Part shown: piece by piece, positions 54,215 through 64,000 of the stretch | How positions within the stretch are numbered: the stretch's first letter is position 1 | How the letters are laid out: each line of letters opens with the position of its first letter | From: Macrotis lagotis | Lineage: Eukaryota > Chordata > Mammalia > Peramelemorphia > Peramelidae | Direction of reading: 5' to 3' | Length of the DNA stretch: 64,000 nucleotides | Assembly (NCBI RefSeq): GCF_037893015.1 | Contig: NC_133665.1 | Span: 37,754,246-37,818,245, forward strand | Notes under the pieces: generated by a model | Told to the model about the DNA's origin: nothing | Seen by the model: only the letters and a program-made list of their open reading frames with translations | The model's database searches: none | Made by a program: the position numbers and the translations under genes

Positions 54215-54517
54215 AAAATGTTTGTCCTTCATTCTTGAAAACCATAATATCAGGAGGAGGTGATGCCATGAAAAGCGCATGAATTGTATTTGAGTGGGTA
54301 GGTTCTGTATTAAGTCACCAGCCTCACTTTCTCCTCCCAAGTCATATGGGTCCTGTGGGCCAGATATGGATCAGGACTACTGGAGATGAGGCTACTAGAG
54401 ATGAGGACTACTGGGAGGCAACTTGCCCAAAGTCACACAGCTAATAAGTGTCAAATGTCTCTGCTGGATTCAAACTCCTATCCTCCCAACTCCAAGGGTA
54501 GTACTCTAATCACATGT
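54215..54517 (-). mobile_element. MAR1-type SINE, near full length
   Basis: Reversed MAR1: TTTGTCCTTCATTCTTGAAAACC, AAGTCACCAGCCTCACTTTCTCC, AGTCACACAGCTAATAAGTG and TCCAAGGGTAGTACTCTAATC. It has a small internal duplication (GGAGATGAGG/AGAGATGAGGACTACTGG). Confidence 0.85.
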
Positions 54518-54568
54518 AATACTAAAATATTTTTTATTGACTATATTATTTAAAATATGCCTAAGAGT

Positions 54569-54717
54569 GGGGCAGCTAGGTGGTGCAGTGGATAGAGTAC
54601 TGGCCCTGGAGTCAGGGGGACCTGAGTTCAAATGTAACCTCAGACACTTAATAATTGCCTAGCTGTGTGACCTTGGGCAAGGCAGTTTAACACCACTGCC
54701 TTAAATTAAAAAAAAAA
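54569..54717 (+). mobile_element. Marsupial tRNA-derived SINE with long target-site duplication
   Basis: GGGGCAGCTAGGTGGTGCAGTGGATAGAGTAC head and poly-A tail. TTTAAA(A)TATGCCTAAGAG lies on both sides (about 54551-54568 and 54718-54735). Confidence 0.92.
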
Positions 54718-54739
54718 ATTTAAATATGCCTAAGAGCAC

Positions 54740-55690
54740 ATCAGTGACTACTGACAAATGCCTACTCTCTCATCTACACAAATACCTTATGAAATTAAAC
54801 TCTGTACAGATTGAGGATATCCTCATTAAGGGTTTTGGTAGGGAGCAGAGCAAGTAGGCTTTCATTTCACAAGTGTCTTACACACAGGTATTTAGGATAA
54901 AGGTAAGATTTGAATTCCAGAGTTTTGAATTCCAGAACTAGTCTGTATTCCATTCTACCATACTACTAATTTGGAGATGAGTCCCCCCCCCAAAAAAAAG
55001 AAGAAATACAACACTGATTCTGGTAATTGCTTATCACTTTGATTAAAAATAAACATGTAATAAAGTGAAGTAAAAGGACTGTTACAATCAACCACATAAG
55101 AATGCACCATTTGAATTAAATTCAACTATAAATTACAAATTTGCAAAATTAATGAAGACTGACATCAATTCGTTGGATGATGTATTTCATGAAAAGAGTA
55201 AAAGCTCTTAGATTGTAACTTAGAGCTATCAATGTGGTTCAGACAAGAAGTTGAGAACAAGAGATCAATTAATCTCTAAGTATAAAAGAGTTATGTAAAG
55301 CCACTGCAGAGGGAAAATTGTAGATTCAGAAAACTTTGGCAAAACTCTTCAGTGTTGCCAAAAACACTCTCCACTACTACTACAATTCTCACCATACCAT
55401 GGCCCAATGAAAAAATGAGAAAAAAAGGTCATTACTCTGAATGACATTGGCTTTATCAAGTTCAAAGGATCTATGAATTTCTCTCAACCATGTAATCAAA
55501 AAATATCCCTCATTTCCCCACACTCTGTGAATTTAACAAGACTTGAATGCATGCATCAACAATGTCTTCTAGACCTGGTTTTAAAACTTTTCAACAATCA
55601 TAGATGTAGGCAACATAAGGTCTTTCTGGTAAGGAGAAGTGGATTTTCTTCTCACAAATGATATGCATATCAATTCTGTGAGGAACAGAG
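54740..55690. other. Intergenic, nothing recognised
   Basis: AT-rich, no gene found. A weak MIR-like piece may lie at 54880-54970. Confidence 0.4.
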
Positions 55691-55694
55691 CATA

Positions 55695-56100
55695 AAATCA
55701 GAATCTCAGTGTTAAAAAATGTCTCAAAAGTTCAACTCTGCCTGAACAAGATTCTTATCCTATGTTACTAATGGTTATTTAACCTCTAGTGGTGAAGACC
55801 TCACTACTTCCCAAGGTAGCCCATTTTACTTTGAGTCCACTGCAATCCCCACCACTTATATTAGTCTGAATTCAGCCTCTATGAAACTTCTGTCCATTGC
55901 TCCTAGCTCATAGGTTCACTTCTGAAGAAAGGAAAAACAAACTAAATCTATCTTCTAAATAACAGCTCTTCAAATATTTGAAGGCAGTTAACTATTAGAC
56001 AACCTCCCACACTGTTTAAACCTTTCTTTCTTTAGACCCAGTTTGTGTGGCATGGTTACCAACTAATACCATCTTTATCATTATGGGTCTATTGGGATCA
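55695..56100 (-). mobile_element. L3/CR1 3' end
   Basis: Reversed L3 tail: AATCAGAATCTCAGTG, GGTGAAGACCTCACTACTTCCCAAGGTAGCCCATTTTAC, AACTTCTGTCCATTGCTCCTAGC, GCTCTTCAAATATTTGAAGGCAG. Further upstream L3-like text may continue to about 56530. Confidence 0.75.
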
Positions 56101-56280
56101 CAGAGCTAGAGTTGGAAAGGACTAGACATCAGAGTTCATCTAATCCAGTCCCATCAGTTTATATATGAGGAAAATGAGGGTCAGAGAATTTATATAACTC
56201 ACCTAAAGTCAAAACCAAGATGTGAATATAAGCCCTTTGATTCCACCTCAACCCTGCCCTTAATACCATCCTGCCTTATT
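56095..56280 (-). repeat. MIR/CORE-SINE fragment within the L3 region
   Basis: GATCACAGAGCTAGAGTTGGAAAGGACTAGACATCAGAG, TATATATGAGGAAAATGAGGGTCAGAG. It is the common mammalian 'GAGTTGGAAGGGACC..GATGAGGAAACTGAGG' sequence. Confidence 0.6.
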
Positions 56281-56864
56281 AATCCTCTCTTAACAGATAA
56301 AGGGCCATGGGAGATGAATGTAGTAGAGATGAGATAAAATTCCAAGTTCTCTGACTCCAGAGGTAAAACTCCTTCTATTATACAAACTGGTGCTTACCTG
56401 AGCAAGTTCAGCATGTCAATGTCCTTTCTAGGACATAACAGAAGTGTAACTTCTCTTATTCTAGGTACTATTTCAGGTCTTTAAGTGTAGATAATTTCTT
56501 CATCAGTGTGTATTCCATCTAAAATCTTCTAATCATGTATAGGTCTTATCTATATTTTTCTACACATCTAAAGAGTATATTCCCAGTGAGCTTGTGATTT
56601 TTTTTTCTGAGTGTTTTAATGTTGTTTAAGAACCCTGGTACAATATTATCATTGTCAATCTGTTGATGCTGACATGGTCTGGAGGATTTTATAGAGTTTT
56701 TTTGCAGACTTTCTCTACATTTTTTTTCATCTTCTATTTTCATAATGTTCCCTTGTCTATTTCCAATTTCAGCATTTCAAGGTAAGAGATGATGATTAAA
56801 CATGTCATGGAATGATGTCTTGTCCAGCCCAGTAGCCACTTTGTTTAAATCTTTTGTTGTTTTT

Positions 56865-57015
56865 GTTGTAGAATCATTTCAGTTGTGTTTGACTTTGTGA
56901 TTCCATTTGAGGTTTTCTTGGCAAAGATATTAAAGTGGTTTTGTCACTTCCTTCTCCAGCTCATTTTACAGATGAAGGAAACTGCAACAAGCAGGGTTAA
57001 ATGACTTGTCCAGGT
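56865..57015 (-). mobile_element. SINE fragment with 'CTTCTCCAGCTCATTTTACAGATG' tail
   Basis: Reversed copy of the family at 29429: TTTGACTTTGTGATTCCATTTGAGG, CTTGGCAAAGATATTAAAGTGG, CCTTCTCCAGCTCATTTTACAGATGAAGG. Confidence 0.7.
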
Positions 57016-57183
57016 TTCACCTCTTGGAAACTCTGTAGGGTATCCTTCCATCAACTGCAACATATGCATGTCCTCTGATTTTCTTTCTACTTGAAACGTC
57101 AATTTGGAATTGATGATGACCTGCAAAGAAGACTGAGAAGTCAGACAGGTAGGAAAACTAAGAGAGATCAAAGACAAAAACTG

Positions 57184-57322
57184 GGGGCAATTAGGTGGCA
57201 CAGTGGATAGAGAGCACCGGCCCTGGAGTCAGGAGGACCAGAGTTCGAATCCGACCTCAGACAATAATTACCTAGCTGTGTGAGTGTTTTAACCCCATTG
57301 CCTTGCCAAAAAAAATATTTTT
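57184..57322 (+). mobile_element. Marsupial tRNA-derived SINE
   Basis: GGGGCAATTAGGTGGCACAGTGGATAGAGAGCACCGGCCCTGGAGTCAGG, GAGTTCGAATCCGACC. The box B sequence is canonical (GTTCGAATCC). Small internal losses. Confidence 0.9.
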
Positions 57323-57559
57323 TAAATGTTTCACAAAGACAAGAAGTGTGCCAAATGCTGTATAATGATTAAGAAGGATGAAAAATGGGAAAAGGCCTTT
57401 AAATTTATTAATTAAAAGTCAACATTAATAACTTAAGAGACAGAAATCTCAATTGGATGTTGCAGATACAAGCCATATTGCAGAAGATTTTATTTGTTTA
57501 TTTATTTTTGCAGAAGATTTAAAAGAGAATAAAAGGAAAATTGGAGGCAGCAAGATATT

Positions 57560-58590
57560 AGGGATAAGAAGATAAAGAGCTTTATTTTTTTTAATGATGG
57601 AGATGATTACATTTGTAAGTAGCAGGAAAGGAGTCAGTCAACAGAGATGGAAGATAGAAGAGAGGTAAGGAGAGTCCTGTAGAATAGTGGGTAAATGTAG
57701 GGCAAGAGTTAGGGACCTTGGCAAAGGAAAGGTCACCTTTCTTTTTTGTCAGAGATAAGATTGAAGGACAATATGGGGGATGGGGGTTAGATGTCTGAAT
57801 ACTGTAAAATGAAGAGAAACAAGCTAGTAATTAAATGGTTTCAATTTTTTTCAATGAAACTTGGGGCAAGGTCATCAGTTGAGAGGGTGGGAGAAGGGCA
57901 TTCCTTGGAGGACTGAAGAGAGATAAATGGAATAGCTGCTGTGAAGAGTGGGATAGTGTATCAATTGGGAGGAAAAAAAGTTTACTAGCCACAATAAAGG
58001 CTCAATTGAGATTAGAGAATATGTATATGTGTTTGCGTGTGTGTGTGTGTGTGTGTGTCTCTGTATGTGTGTGTATGTGTGTGTGTGTATGTATAAAACT
58101 ATATTTAGATATGTATATATTTGTAATGGATCACAGTCAGGATTTCATGATTTCCTACCATTCTGTTTAGTAGCATATGAGTAAGGATGAAGAAGGCAAC
58201 TGGTAAAAGTAATTTAGGGATTGGATTCTGCAAGATATGATTAACCATGGGAGAAGGGTGTTCAGATAGGGAACTTTTAAATATTAAGACATTGTGCTTT
58301 TAGTTACATATATATTAAGAAAATCACCTTAGTAACTGGAATGGGGGATGAATTACAGGTAATTACAGGAGTCCAGGCATGAGATAATGGGAGTCTGTAC
58401 TTGAATTGTCACAAGTACAGAGGAGAAAGGAGGATGAATTTGAAAGATGTTGCAGAGGTGGAATTGACAGGCCTCAGTAAGAAATTAATATGGGAGGGCT
58501 GGGATGAGAGATAATGAGAAGCACAGGATGATCCAAGATTGCAAGTTTGAGGGACTGGGGAAATGGTGTTGCTTTTTTACAGCAGTATTA
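57560..58590. repeat. Ancient purine-rich interspersed repeat with GT tract
   Basis: Text such as GGAGTCCAGGCATGAGATAATGG, GGATGAATTTGAAAGATGTTGCAGAGG and CAGGATGATCCAAGATTGCAAG belongs to a widespread old mammalian repeat whose name I cannot give. (GT)n lies at 58031-58094. Confidence 0.4.
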
Positions 58591-58827
58591 TCAGTAAAAG
58601 GTGAATTTAATTCAGATTTTTCTCCAGACTTTATTTGAATCTTTGTTTCAAGTCAGGTTCTTTCAAATAGTATTTAATTGGATTCTGTTTTCTAATTCAT
58701 TCTGTTATCATCATCTATTTTGTGGTGAATTCATTCCATTTACATTCATGATTGCTTACTGTTTATTTTTCTCCTTACTGTACTCTTTTCTTTTTTCCTC
58801 TTTGTTCTTAGTCCTCAATTTTCTTTC

Positions 58828-58988
58828 TTTTTTTTTTCCCTTTTGATTTTTGCAAGGCAATGTGGTTAAGTAGCTTGCCCAAGGTCATAACAGCTAAGTA
58901 AGTATGAAGTGTCAGAGACCATATTTGAACTCAGGTCCTCCTACCTCCAGGGCCGGTGCTCTATCCATTACACCACCTAACTCCCCAG
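58828..58988 (-). mobile_element. Marsupial tRNA-derived SINE
   Basis: Reversed copy: GATTTTTGCAAGGCAATGTGG, TTTGAACTCAGGTCCTCC, GGGCCGGTGCTCTATCCATTACACCACC. Confidence 0.88.
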
Positions 58989-59332
58989 TCATCAATTTTC
59001 AAATAAAAAGATGGTAAGAGACAGGGGGTTTGCCTAAAACTTGACATCTACTAAGAAAATAATAATCTACTAAGAAAATAACTAAGAAAATGTTTTCTCT
59101 CTCTGTTCCCACTTTTTTCTTACCTTTCTTACCTTTTCCCCACCATGGTTCTTTTTAATCCTTTCTGTTTCTTCTCCAACATTTCCATATATCATATACT
59201 CTTCATCTTATGGAAGTTTTGTGATATTGATTTCCCTCCTCTTCCTCTTCCTTTCTTCTCCAGTACAGTCCCCTTTGTCCCATGTTTCTTTTCCTTAGTC
59301 TTCAGTCATTTTTAAAAATTTTATGACTTTGG

Positions 59333-59483
59333 GGAGGCTAGGTGGCACAGTGGATAGAGCACCGGCCCTGGAGTCAGGAGTCCCTGAGTTCAAATCTAGC
59401 CTCAGTCACTTAATAATTACCTAGCTGTGTGGCCTTGGGCAAGCCACTTAACCCCATTTGCCTTGCAAAAATCTAAAACAAAA
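59333..59483 (+). mobile_element. Marsupial tRNA-derived SINE with target-site duplication
   Basis: GGGGAGGCTAGGTGGCACAGTGGATAGAGCACCGGCCCTGGAGTCAGGAG head. TTATGACTTT flanks both ends. Confidence 0.92.
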
Positions 59484-59494
59484 ATTATGACTTT

Positions 59495-60139
59495 TAAAGA
59501 TTATTAGGATTCTAGCAAAACATGTTTCTTATCCTCTATTAATATGTAAATAATGCATTCTCAAATTTCTCTTCTAATAAGTAAATTTTTTTGCATTTTT
59601 GTGTGTTTCTCTTGTTACTTGCATTTCCATCACAAAATGTCTACCTTTTTCATAAAGAATATTTAGAAATCTTCCATTCTATTAAAGATTATTCCCCCAT
59701 GGAGGATTATGCTTAGTAGTACAATTACAAGTCTTTATTTTTTGCCTTTTGGAACACTGCATTACAAATTATCCTCTACTTTTATAATAGTAGTTTCTAA
59801 ATCTTGCATAAGATTTACTGTGGTTCTTGGTACTTGTAACTTTTTTCCTTTTTTTGGCAGATTGCAGTTTTTTATTTGAACTGAAAATTATTTTGGTCAT
59901 AATATTCATAGCTTTTATTTTGTTGTTTCAGGAAGTGACCTCTGTTTTAATCTTATTCTTTGGTTCTAAATATTCTTGGCAATTTTCCTTTAAAAATGAA
60001 ATATGGTATCCAGACTTTTGTAATAGGGCTTTTGAGTTTCAGATTATCTGATGATTTTTAAATTATCTGTCCATGAGTTTTCTCTCTCTTCCCAGGGCAG
60101 CTATTTTTGATACAAGTCACTAAACTGTCTTTTTCATAA

Positions 60140-60185
<46 letters not shown>

Positions 60186-60395
60186 TATTGTCTTAATGAG
60201 TCATTGCTTTCTGTCCAATCTACACTAATCTTTAGGGCATTTAATTCTTAGGAGAGGCTTTTCACTGTTCTATGGTATGATTTCATCTTAACATTCTTTC
60301 CTCTGTCTATTTTGTACCTCGTTTACATTTTCCCAAGTACTCCTATAATCCCTTTGTTCAAGACCACCAATTTTTCTTATTTGGAACTTCAATGA
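59495..60395. other. Intergenic T-rich stretch with a (TA)n tract
   Basis: No gene recognised. (AT)n lies at 60141-60182. The T-rich text (for example 59870-60050) gives hydrophobic ORFs that I do not trust. It may be reversed L1 3' UTR-like sequence. Confidence 0.4.
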
Positions 60396-60398
60396 TAT

Positions 60399-60399
<1 letters not shown>

Positions 60400-60444
<45 letters not shown>

Positions 60445-60445
60445 G
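60400..60445. repeat. (GATA)n microsatellite
   Basis: About 11 GATA units. Confidence 0.95.
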
Positions 60446-60517
60446 ATACAGATATATGTATGTACATATATATATATATAAAACTACATATGTATGTATG
60501 TTTTATATACATGTATA

Positions 60518-60900
60518 TATTCATTATCCAATCTGCTGCTGAGGTAATTTTTGTTGAAAGCATAGTTTCCCACTCTCCCTGCCCCACCATGAGCTCCAGG
60601 GTTTCCTTATTACCGCCAAGTTCAATTACAAACTCCTCTGAGTCTTTACCAGTGGGGTCACAATCTACTTTGATGTATCCCTCAATCTAAGGTATATTTC
60701 TTCATGGTATTACAAGTTTTCCTTGCTTTGCTCATCTCAGCATCAAGTTTGGGAAAGTCTGAGTACCTACGTTGGGTCATATCTGCAACTTAATGGCATG
60801 AGAAGGGTTTGCTTAGTTTTGAGTATGGTCCCTAAGGTTAGAGCCTGTAGTACATAGTAGCTGTGTAATAAATACTTGATTTTATTCTGGGACTATTCTG
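60518..60900 (+). mobile_element. L2 3' region, copy 1
   Basis: ATTCATTATCCAATCTGCTGCTGAGGTAATTTTTGTTG..CACTCTCCCTGCCCC..GAGCTCCAGGGTTTCCTTATTACC, and an end with AGCCTGTAGTACATAGTAGCTGTGTAATAAATACTTG, which is the L2 terminal motif. Confidence 0.6.
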
Positions 60901-60904
60901 GGAG

Positions 60905-61411
60905 GCTTTTCCTAAGCACTCTCTTACTCTAGGACGTCAGAACCTTCCTCTACTAGATCCTCTGCCTGGGATTCTTCTACCTTGCTGCAGGACTTAAGGG
61001 TTTTTCCCTCAATGGGCTCCTAAAAATGATTTGAGACAACCCGTCTTTGTCTTGGATGTTTCTCCTGCCTCTGGGCTCTAGTGCCCTGCTGGACCTTGCC
61101 TCTTTATGGTGTGTTCTTGTGCTGGCATATCGACCTAGATTACTCTTTGCCTAGAGTATTTTTTCCCCCTCTAGGCTCAATGTAACTGGTACTCAATGAC
61201 TTCTAGCCAAGTATCCTCCCCTCCACCATGGCTTGCACTTTTTTTCCTATTAGTTTGCCTCTATCAGGCCTTTGCAGGATCCTGGGGTCTCAGGACAAGT
61301 GATATTCTTTATAGACTGGTACATAATAAAGCCTCACAGGGGATGTTTGTAGGGGATCTGGCTGCTAGAATGCCACCAATTTCCCTCATTTTACTTTTGC
61401 CATTCTCCCTC
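60905..61411. other. Intergenic stretch between the L2 copies
   Basis: More GC-balanced than its neighbours. No gene or repeat was recognised. The 103-codon ORF at 61196-61507 runs into the TA microsatellite and is not supported. Confidence 0.4.
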
Positions 61412-61415
61412 TCAA

Positions 61416-61479
<64 letters not shown>

Positions 61480-61483
61480 GTAT
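61412..61483. repeat. (TA)n/(TATG)n microsatellite
   Basis: About 22 TA units, then GTATGTATGTATGTA. Confidence 0.95.
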
Positions 61484-61900
61484 ATTCATTATCCAATCTG
61501 CTGCTGAGGTAATTTTTCTTAAAGCGTAGGTCTCCACACTCCCTGCCCTAACCTGAGCTCCAGGGGTTTCTTATTACTGCAAGATCAATTGTAAACTCCT
61601 CTATGATTTGACAGGCATTACCTAGGTCCTTCCTAATCTTCCAGTTGTCTTCACTCTATATTTCCTTCAATATACTCTACAATCTAATCACATGAGTCTA
61701 CTCAGTTCCTCAACAGGACACTCCCTGGGAGTCTCTACACTGGCTCTCTCCCATAACTGGAATACTCAGTCCCTTCCCTTCCACCTGCTAGTGACCCTGA
61801 GACCTTTCCTCTTTCCTTCCTCTACCCAAAATTGCCAGTGCTTTCCATTCATGTACATGCCTCTACCTAATTTACATGTTGTCCAGCATATAGAGCATGG
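61484..61900 (+). mobile_element. L2 3' region, copy 2
   Basis: It starts at the same ATTCATTATCCAATCTGCTGCTGAGG as copy 1. It continues through TAAAGCGTAGGTCTCC, ACTGGAATACTCAGTCCCTTCCC, then poly-A at 61907-61919. Confidence 0.6.
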
Positions 61901-61919
61901 ATCAAAAAAAAAAAAAATG

Positions 61920-62515
61920 GGACTAGTCAGGTGGCAAGAACAAATGCTAATTGAAAAAGAACCAATGTACTCTACTGATATACTTGTGATGTCAAGAGAA
62001 AGGAAGAACTCTAACAAAGAACTTACAGAAAGATATGGGCAAGAATTACACAGGATGGCAAGCCTGAATGAACTGTAACCTTAGAAATGGTTTTTGCTTG
62101 TTTATAAATGAGGACACTAAGGCCCAGAAAAGTGACTGCCTAAAGCAACATAGTATGTAGACAGATAAAATTATGCTTCTTGAAATTTTTATATAGAAAG
62201 ATATTTACAGAAAATTACATAAACCAAAGGCAAGAATGTAATAGAACTTAATCATTTTTCAAATGAGTTATTTACTCTATCATATGCTATTCTGACATGT
62301 GCTTTGTTCTTCATATAACCAATATTGAAGTGACAATAAAAGTTGGTGGTTAGGAAATATTACAATTTAAAAATATCTTTTCTATACCAAAAATCCTTCT
62401 ATGGTATCTTATCATGACGCAGAGGTAAACTGAAGTACTCAAAGGCTGTGTATACTGCCACTGCAGCTTTGATTATCAAGCGTGGCATTGATGACAAACT
62501 ATGTTTAATGTTTTG
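61920..62515. other. Intergenic, nothing recognised
   Basis: The 128-codon ORF 61692-62078 combines L2 sequence with this stretch and has no recognised domain, so it is not called as a gene. Confidence 0.4.
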
Positions 62516-62521
62516 TTGTTT

Positions 62522-62673
62522 TTGTTTTTTAATTTTTGCAAGGCAATGAGGTGAAGTAGCTTGCCCAAGGCCACACAGCTAGGTAATTATTAAGTGTCTG
62601 AAGTCATATTTGAACTCAGGTACTCCTGACTCCAGGACCAGTGCTCTATCCACTGCACCACCTAGCCGCCCCT
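62522..62673 (-). mobile_element. Marsupial tRNA-derived SINE with target-site duplication
   Basis: Reversed copy: TTTTTGCAAGGCAATGAGGTG, CACACAGCTAGGTAATTATTAAGTGTC, GCACCACCTAGCCGCCCC. GTTTAATGTTTT flanks both sides. Confidence 0.92.
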
Positions 62674-62684
62674 ACGTTTAATGT

Positions 62685-63060
62685 TTTAAGAACCAGTCAG
62701 TTTCATTAAATTTAGTGTCTCATCACCAAGGTCTGCATGCTGATGAATGTTTTCAGTTATTCCAATTCTTACCTTCCAGTAAGTCTCAAAGAAGTTATAT
62801 CTGTCAGTGAAAGATGTACTTACAGCAAGGAAAATATCTGACAAACGTGTTTTTATTTGCTTATAGAAGAAATTAATACTCCAGTTGTCAAGAAAAATTG
62901 AATTTTACTTAAAGTTTTCACAAGTATTAACTACTCTGGCAAGAGTACAGTAATTGTCAACATGCTACAGTTTTAAAATTCTGAACAGTATTTTCATTTG
63001 TCTTTAAAGACTTCTTTTTAAGACAGTACAATTTCCTCAACATTGAAGAATGATGATTAC
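62685..63060. other. Intergenic, nothing recognised
   Basis: AT-rich spacer between the SINE and the L1 ORF1 region. Confidence 0.4.
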
Positions 63061-63065
63061 CTGGG

Positions 63066-64000
63066 AACATTACCTTGACAATAAAAAGTTACTACAGTAA
63101 CAGGAAAGATCAAAACATAAACTCAGAAGAAGAAAATGAAATCAAAGAAGCTACATACAAAGCCTCAAATCAAAATGTGAAATATTTTCAGACTCTTGGA
63201 AAGTTCAAAAAGGATTTTAAAAATCAAATAAGAGAGGTAGTAAGAAAAGTGGGGAAAGAAATAAAAGTGAAGCAAGAAAATAATGAACTGGGAATGGAGG
63301 CACCATATTTTTTGGTGAAGAATCTAACACTTTAAGAAAGAAAATAGGCCAAATGGTAAAAGTGGCACAAAAAAGCATCTGAAAAGAACTGAAGAACTGA
63401 AAAGCAGAATTGGCCAAATGAAAAAAGATACAAAAGCACAATAAAGAAGATAATTGCTTAAAAATCAGAAGTGGGCAAGTGGACTAATAATCTCATGATC
63501 AATAATAATAAAATTAATAAAACAAAATCAAAAGAATGAAAAAAAGAAGAAATGTGAAATAATACACTGCAAAAACAACTGACCTGGAATATATATTGAG
63601 AGAGAACTTGGTTAATTATTGAATGATCAAAAAAGTTCTAAACGTTATAGTTCAAGAAATTATGAAAGAAAACCTTCCCTCATAACCTAGAAAAAGAACA
63701 TAAAATACTGAAAGACCTTTGAAGCACTCCTGGTGAAAAGATCAGAGCTGAATGAAAAGTTTTACTTTCAAATACGAGACTCAAGAGAAGCATAGTGAAC
63801 ATTTAAAAAGAATAAGTGATTTTCCAAACAAAAGGTTACTTTTAGTATCTATTATCATTATTAGGGCAATTAGCATGAACATAGAGAGCACTGGTGTGAG
63901 TTGATTGTAATGGATGTTACCTAAAAATATAAAATTAAGGTATACACTGGGAGAAAGAGGAAGGGAGAGATAAAATGGGGTAAATTATCTCACATTAAAG
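63066..64000 (+). mobile_element. L1 ORF1 region, truncated by the window edge
   Basis: The DNA matches the marsupial L1 ORF1 N-terminal coiled-coil coding sequence: AACTCAGAAGAAGAAAATGAA, AAGCTACATACAAAGCCTC, CAGAATTGGCCAAATGAAAAAAGA, AACAACTGACCTGGAA. Positions 63800-64000 continue with AAGGTTACTTTTAGTATCTATTATCATTATTAGGGCAATTAGC. ORF1 is broken by several stops. The longest remnant is 63075-63335. Confidence 0.75.

Noticed and set aside
61692-62078. 128-codon ORF as a possible small gene
   Set aside because: Its first part is L2 3' sequence, it then passes a poly-A run, and the tail has no recognised domain or codon bias.
34400-64000. A second host gene (for example CEP78, the human neighbour upstream of PSAT1)
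   Set aside because: No exon with convincing protein similarity and splice sites was found. All longer ORFs are explained by repeats or low complexity.

Overview
The window is vertebrate nuclear DNA, almost certainly from a marsupial. It is intron-rich, repeat-dense and AT-rich. About 25 copies of marsupial-type tRNA-derived SINEs are visible (head motif close to GGTGGCGCAGTGGATAGAGCACCGGCCCTGGAGTCAGGAG), along with MAR1-type SINEs, MIR/CORE-SINEs, L1, L2, L3/CR1 and RTE-like LINEs. The abundant short SINE ending in 'CCTTGCAAAAA' suggests an Australian lineage such as a dasyurid, but that is only a guess.

Only one host gene can be supported. It is PSAT1, phosphoserine aminotransferase, on the minus strand from its start codon at 34023 to its stop at 2273. 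All nine coding exons were read by eye. Each has GT/AG junctions and consistent phases, and together they give 1113 nt, or 370 residues, the length of human PSAT1. The exons (plus coordinates) are 33964-34023, 28903-28963, 28685-28754, 27084-27289, 26203-26375, 23849-24018, 16406-16534, 3179-3316 and 2273-2378. Catalytic Lys200, Trp107, Asp176 and His335-Arg336 are present, so the gene looks intact. A CpG island covers exon 1. The promoter holds three CCAAT boxes exactly 31 bp apart. The 3' UTR probably runs to about 1050.

Layout. 1-1050: downstream flank (L1 fragment, MIR). 1050-2272: probable 3' UTR with a hAT-like relic. 2273-34023: PSAT1 with introns full of repeats, including a 92-bp near-perfect inverted repeat in intron 7. 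34024-34400: promoter. 34400-64000: intergenic upstream DNA, with an RT-bearing LINE relic (36.1-38.8 kb), L1 3' ends, an internally deleted pogo-type transposon with terminal inverted repeats (42.7-43.4 kb), unclassified repeats that may derive from LTRs, an RTE-type LINE relic (52.8-54.1 kb), L3 and L2 fragments, many microsatellites, and an L1 ORF1 region at the right edge. No second host gene, tRNA gene, CRISPR array or intact virus-like element was found. Repeat boundaries were estimated by eye and are good to about 10-30 bp.
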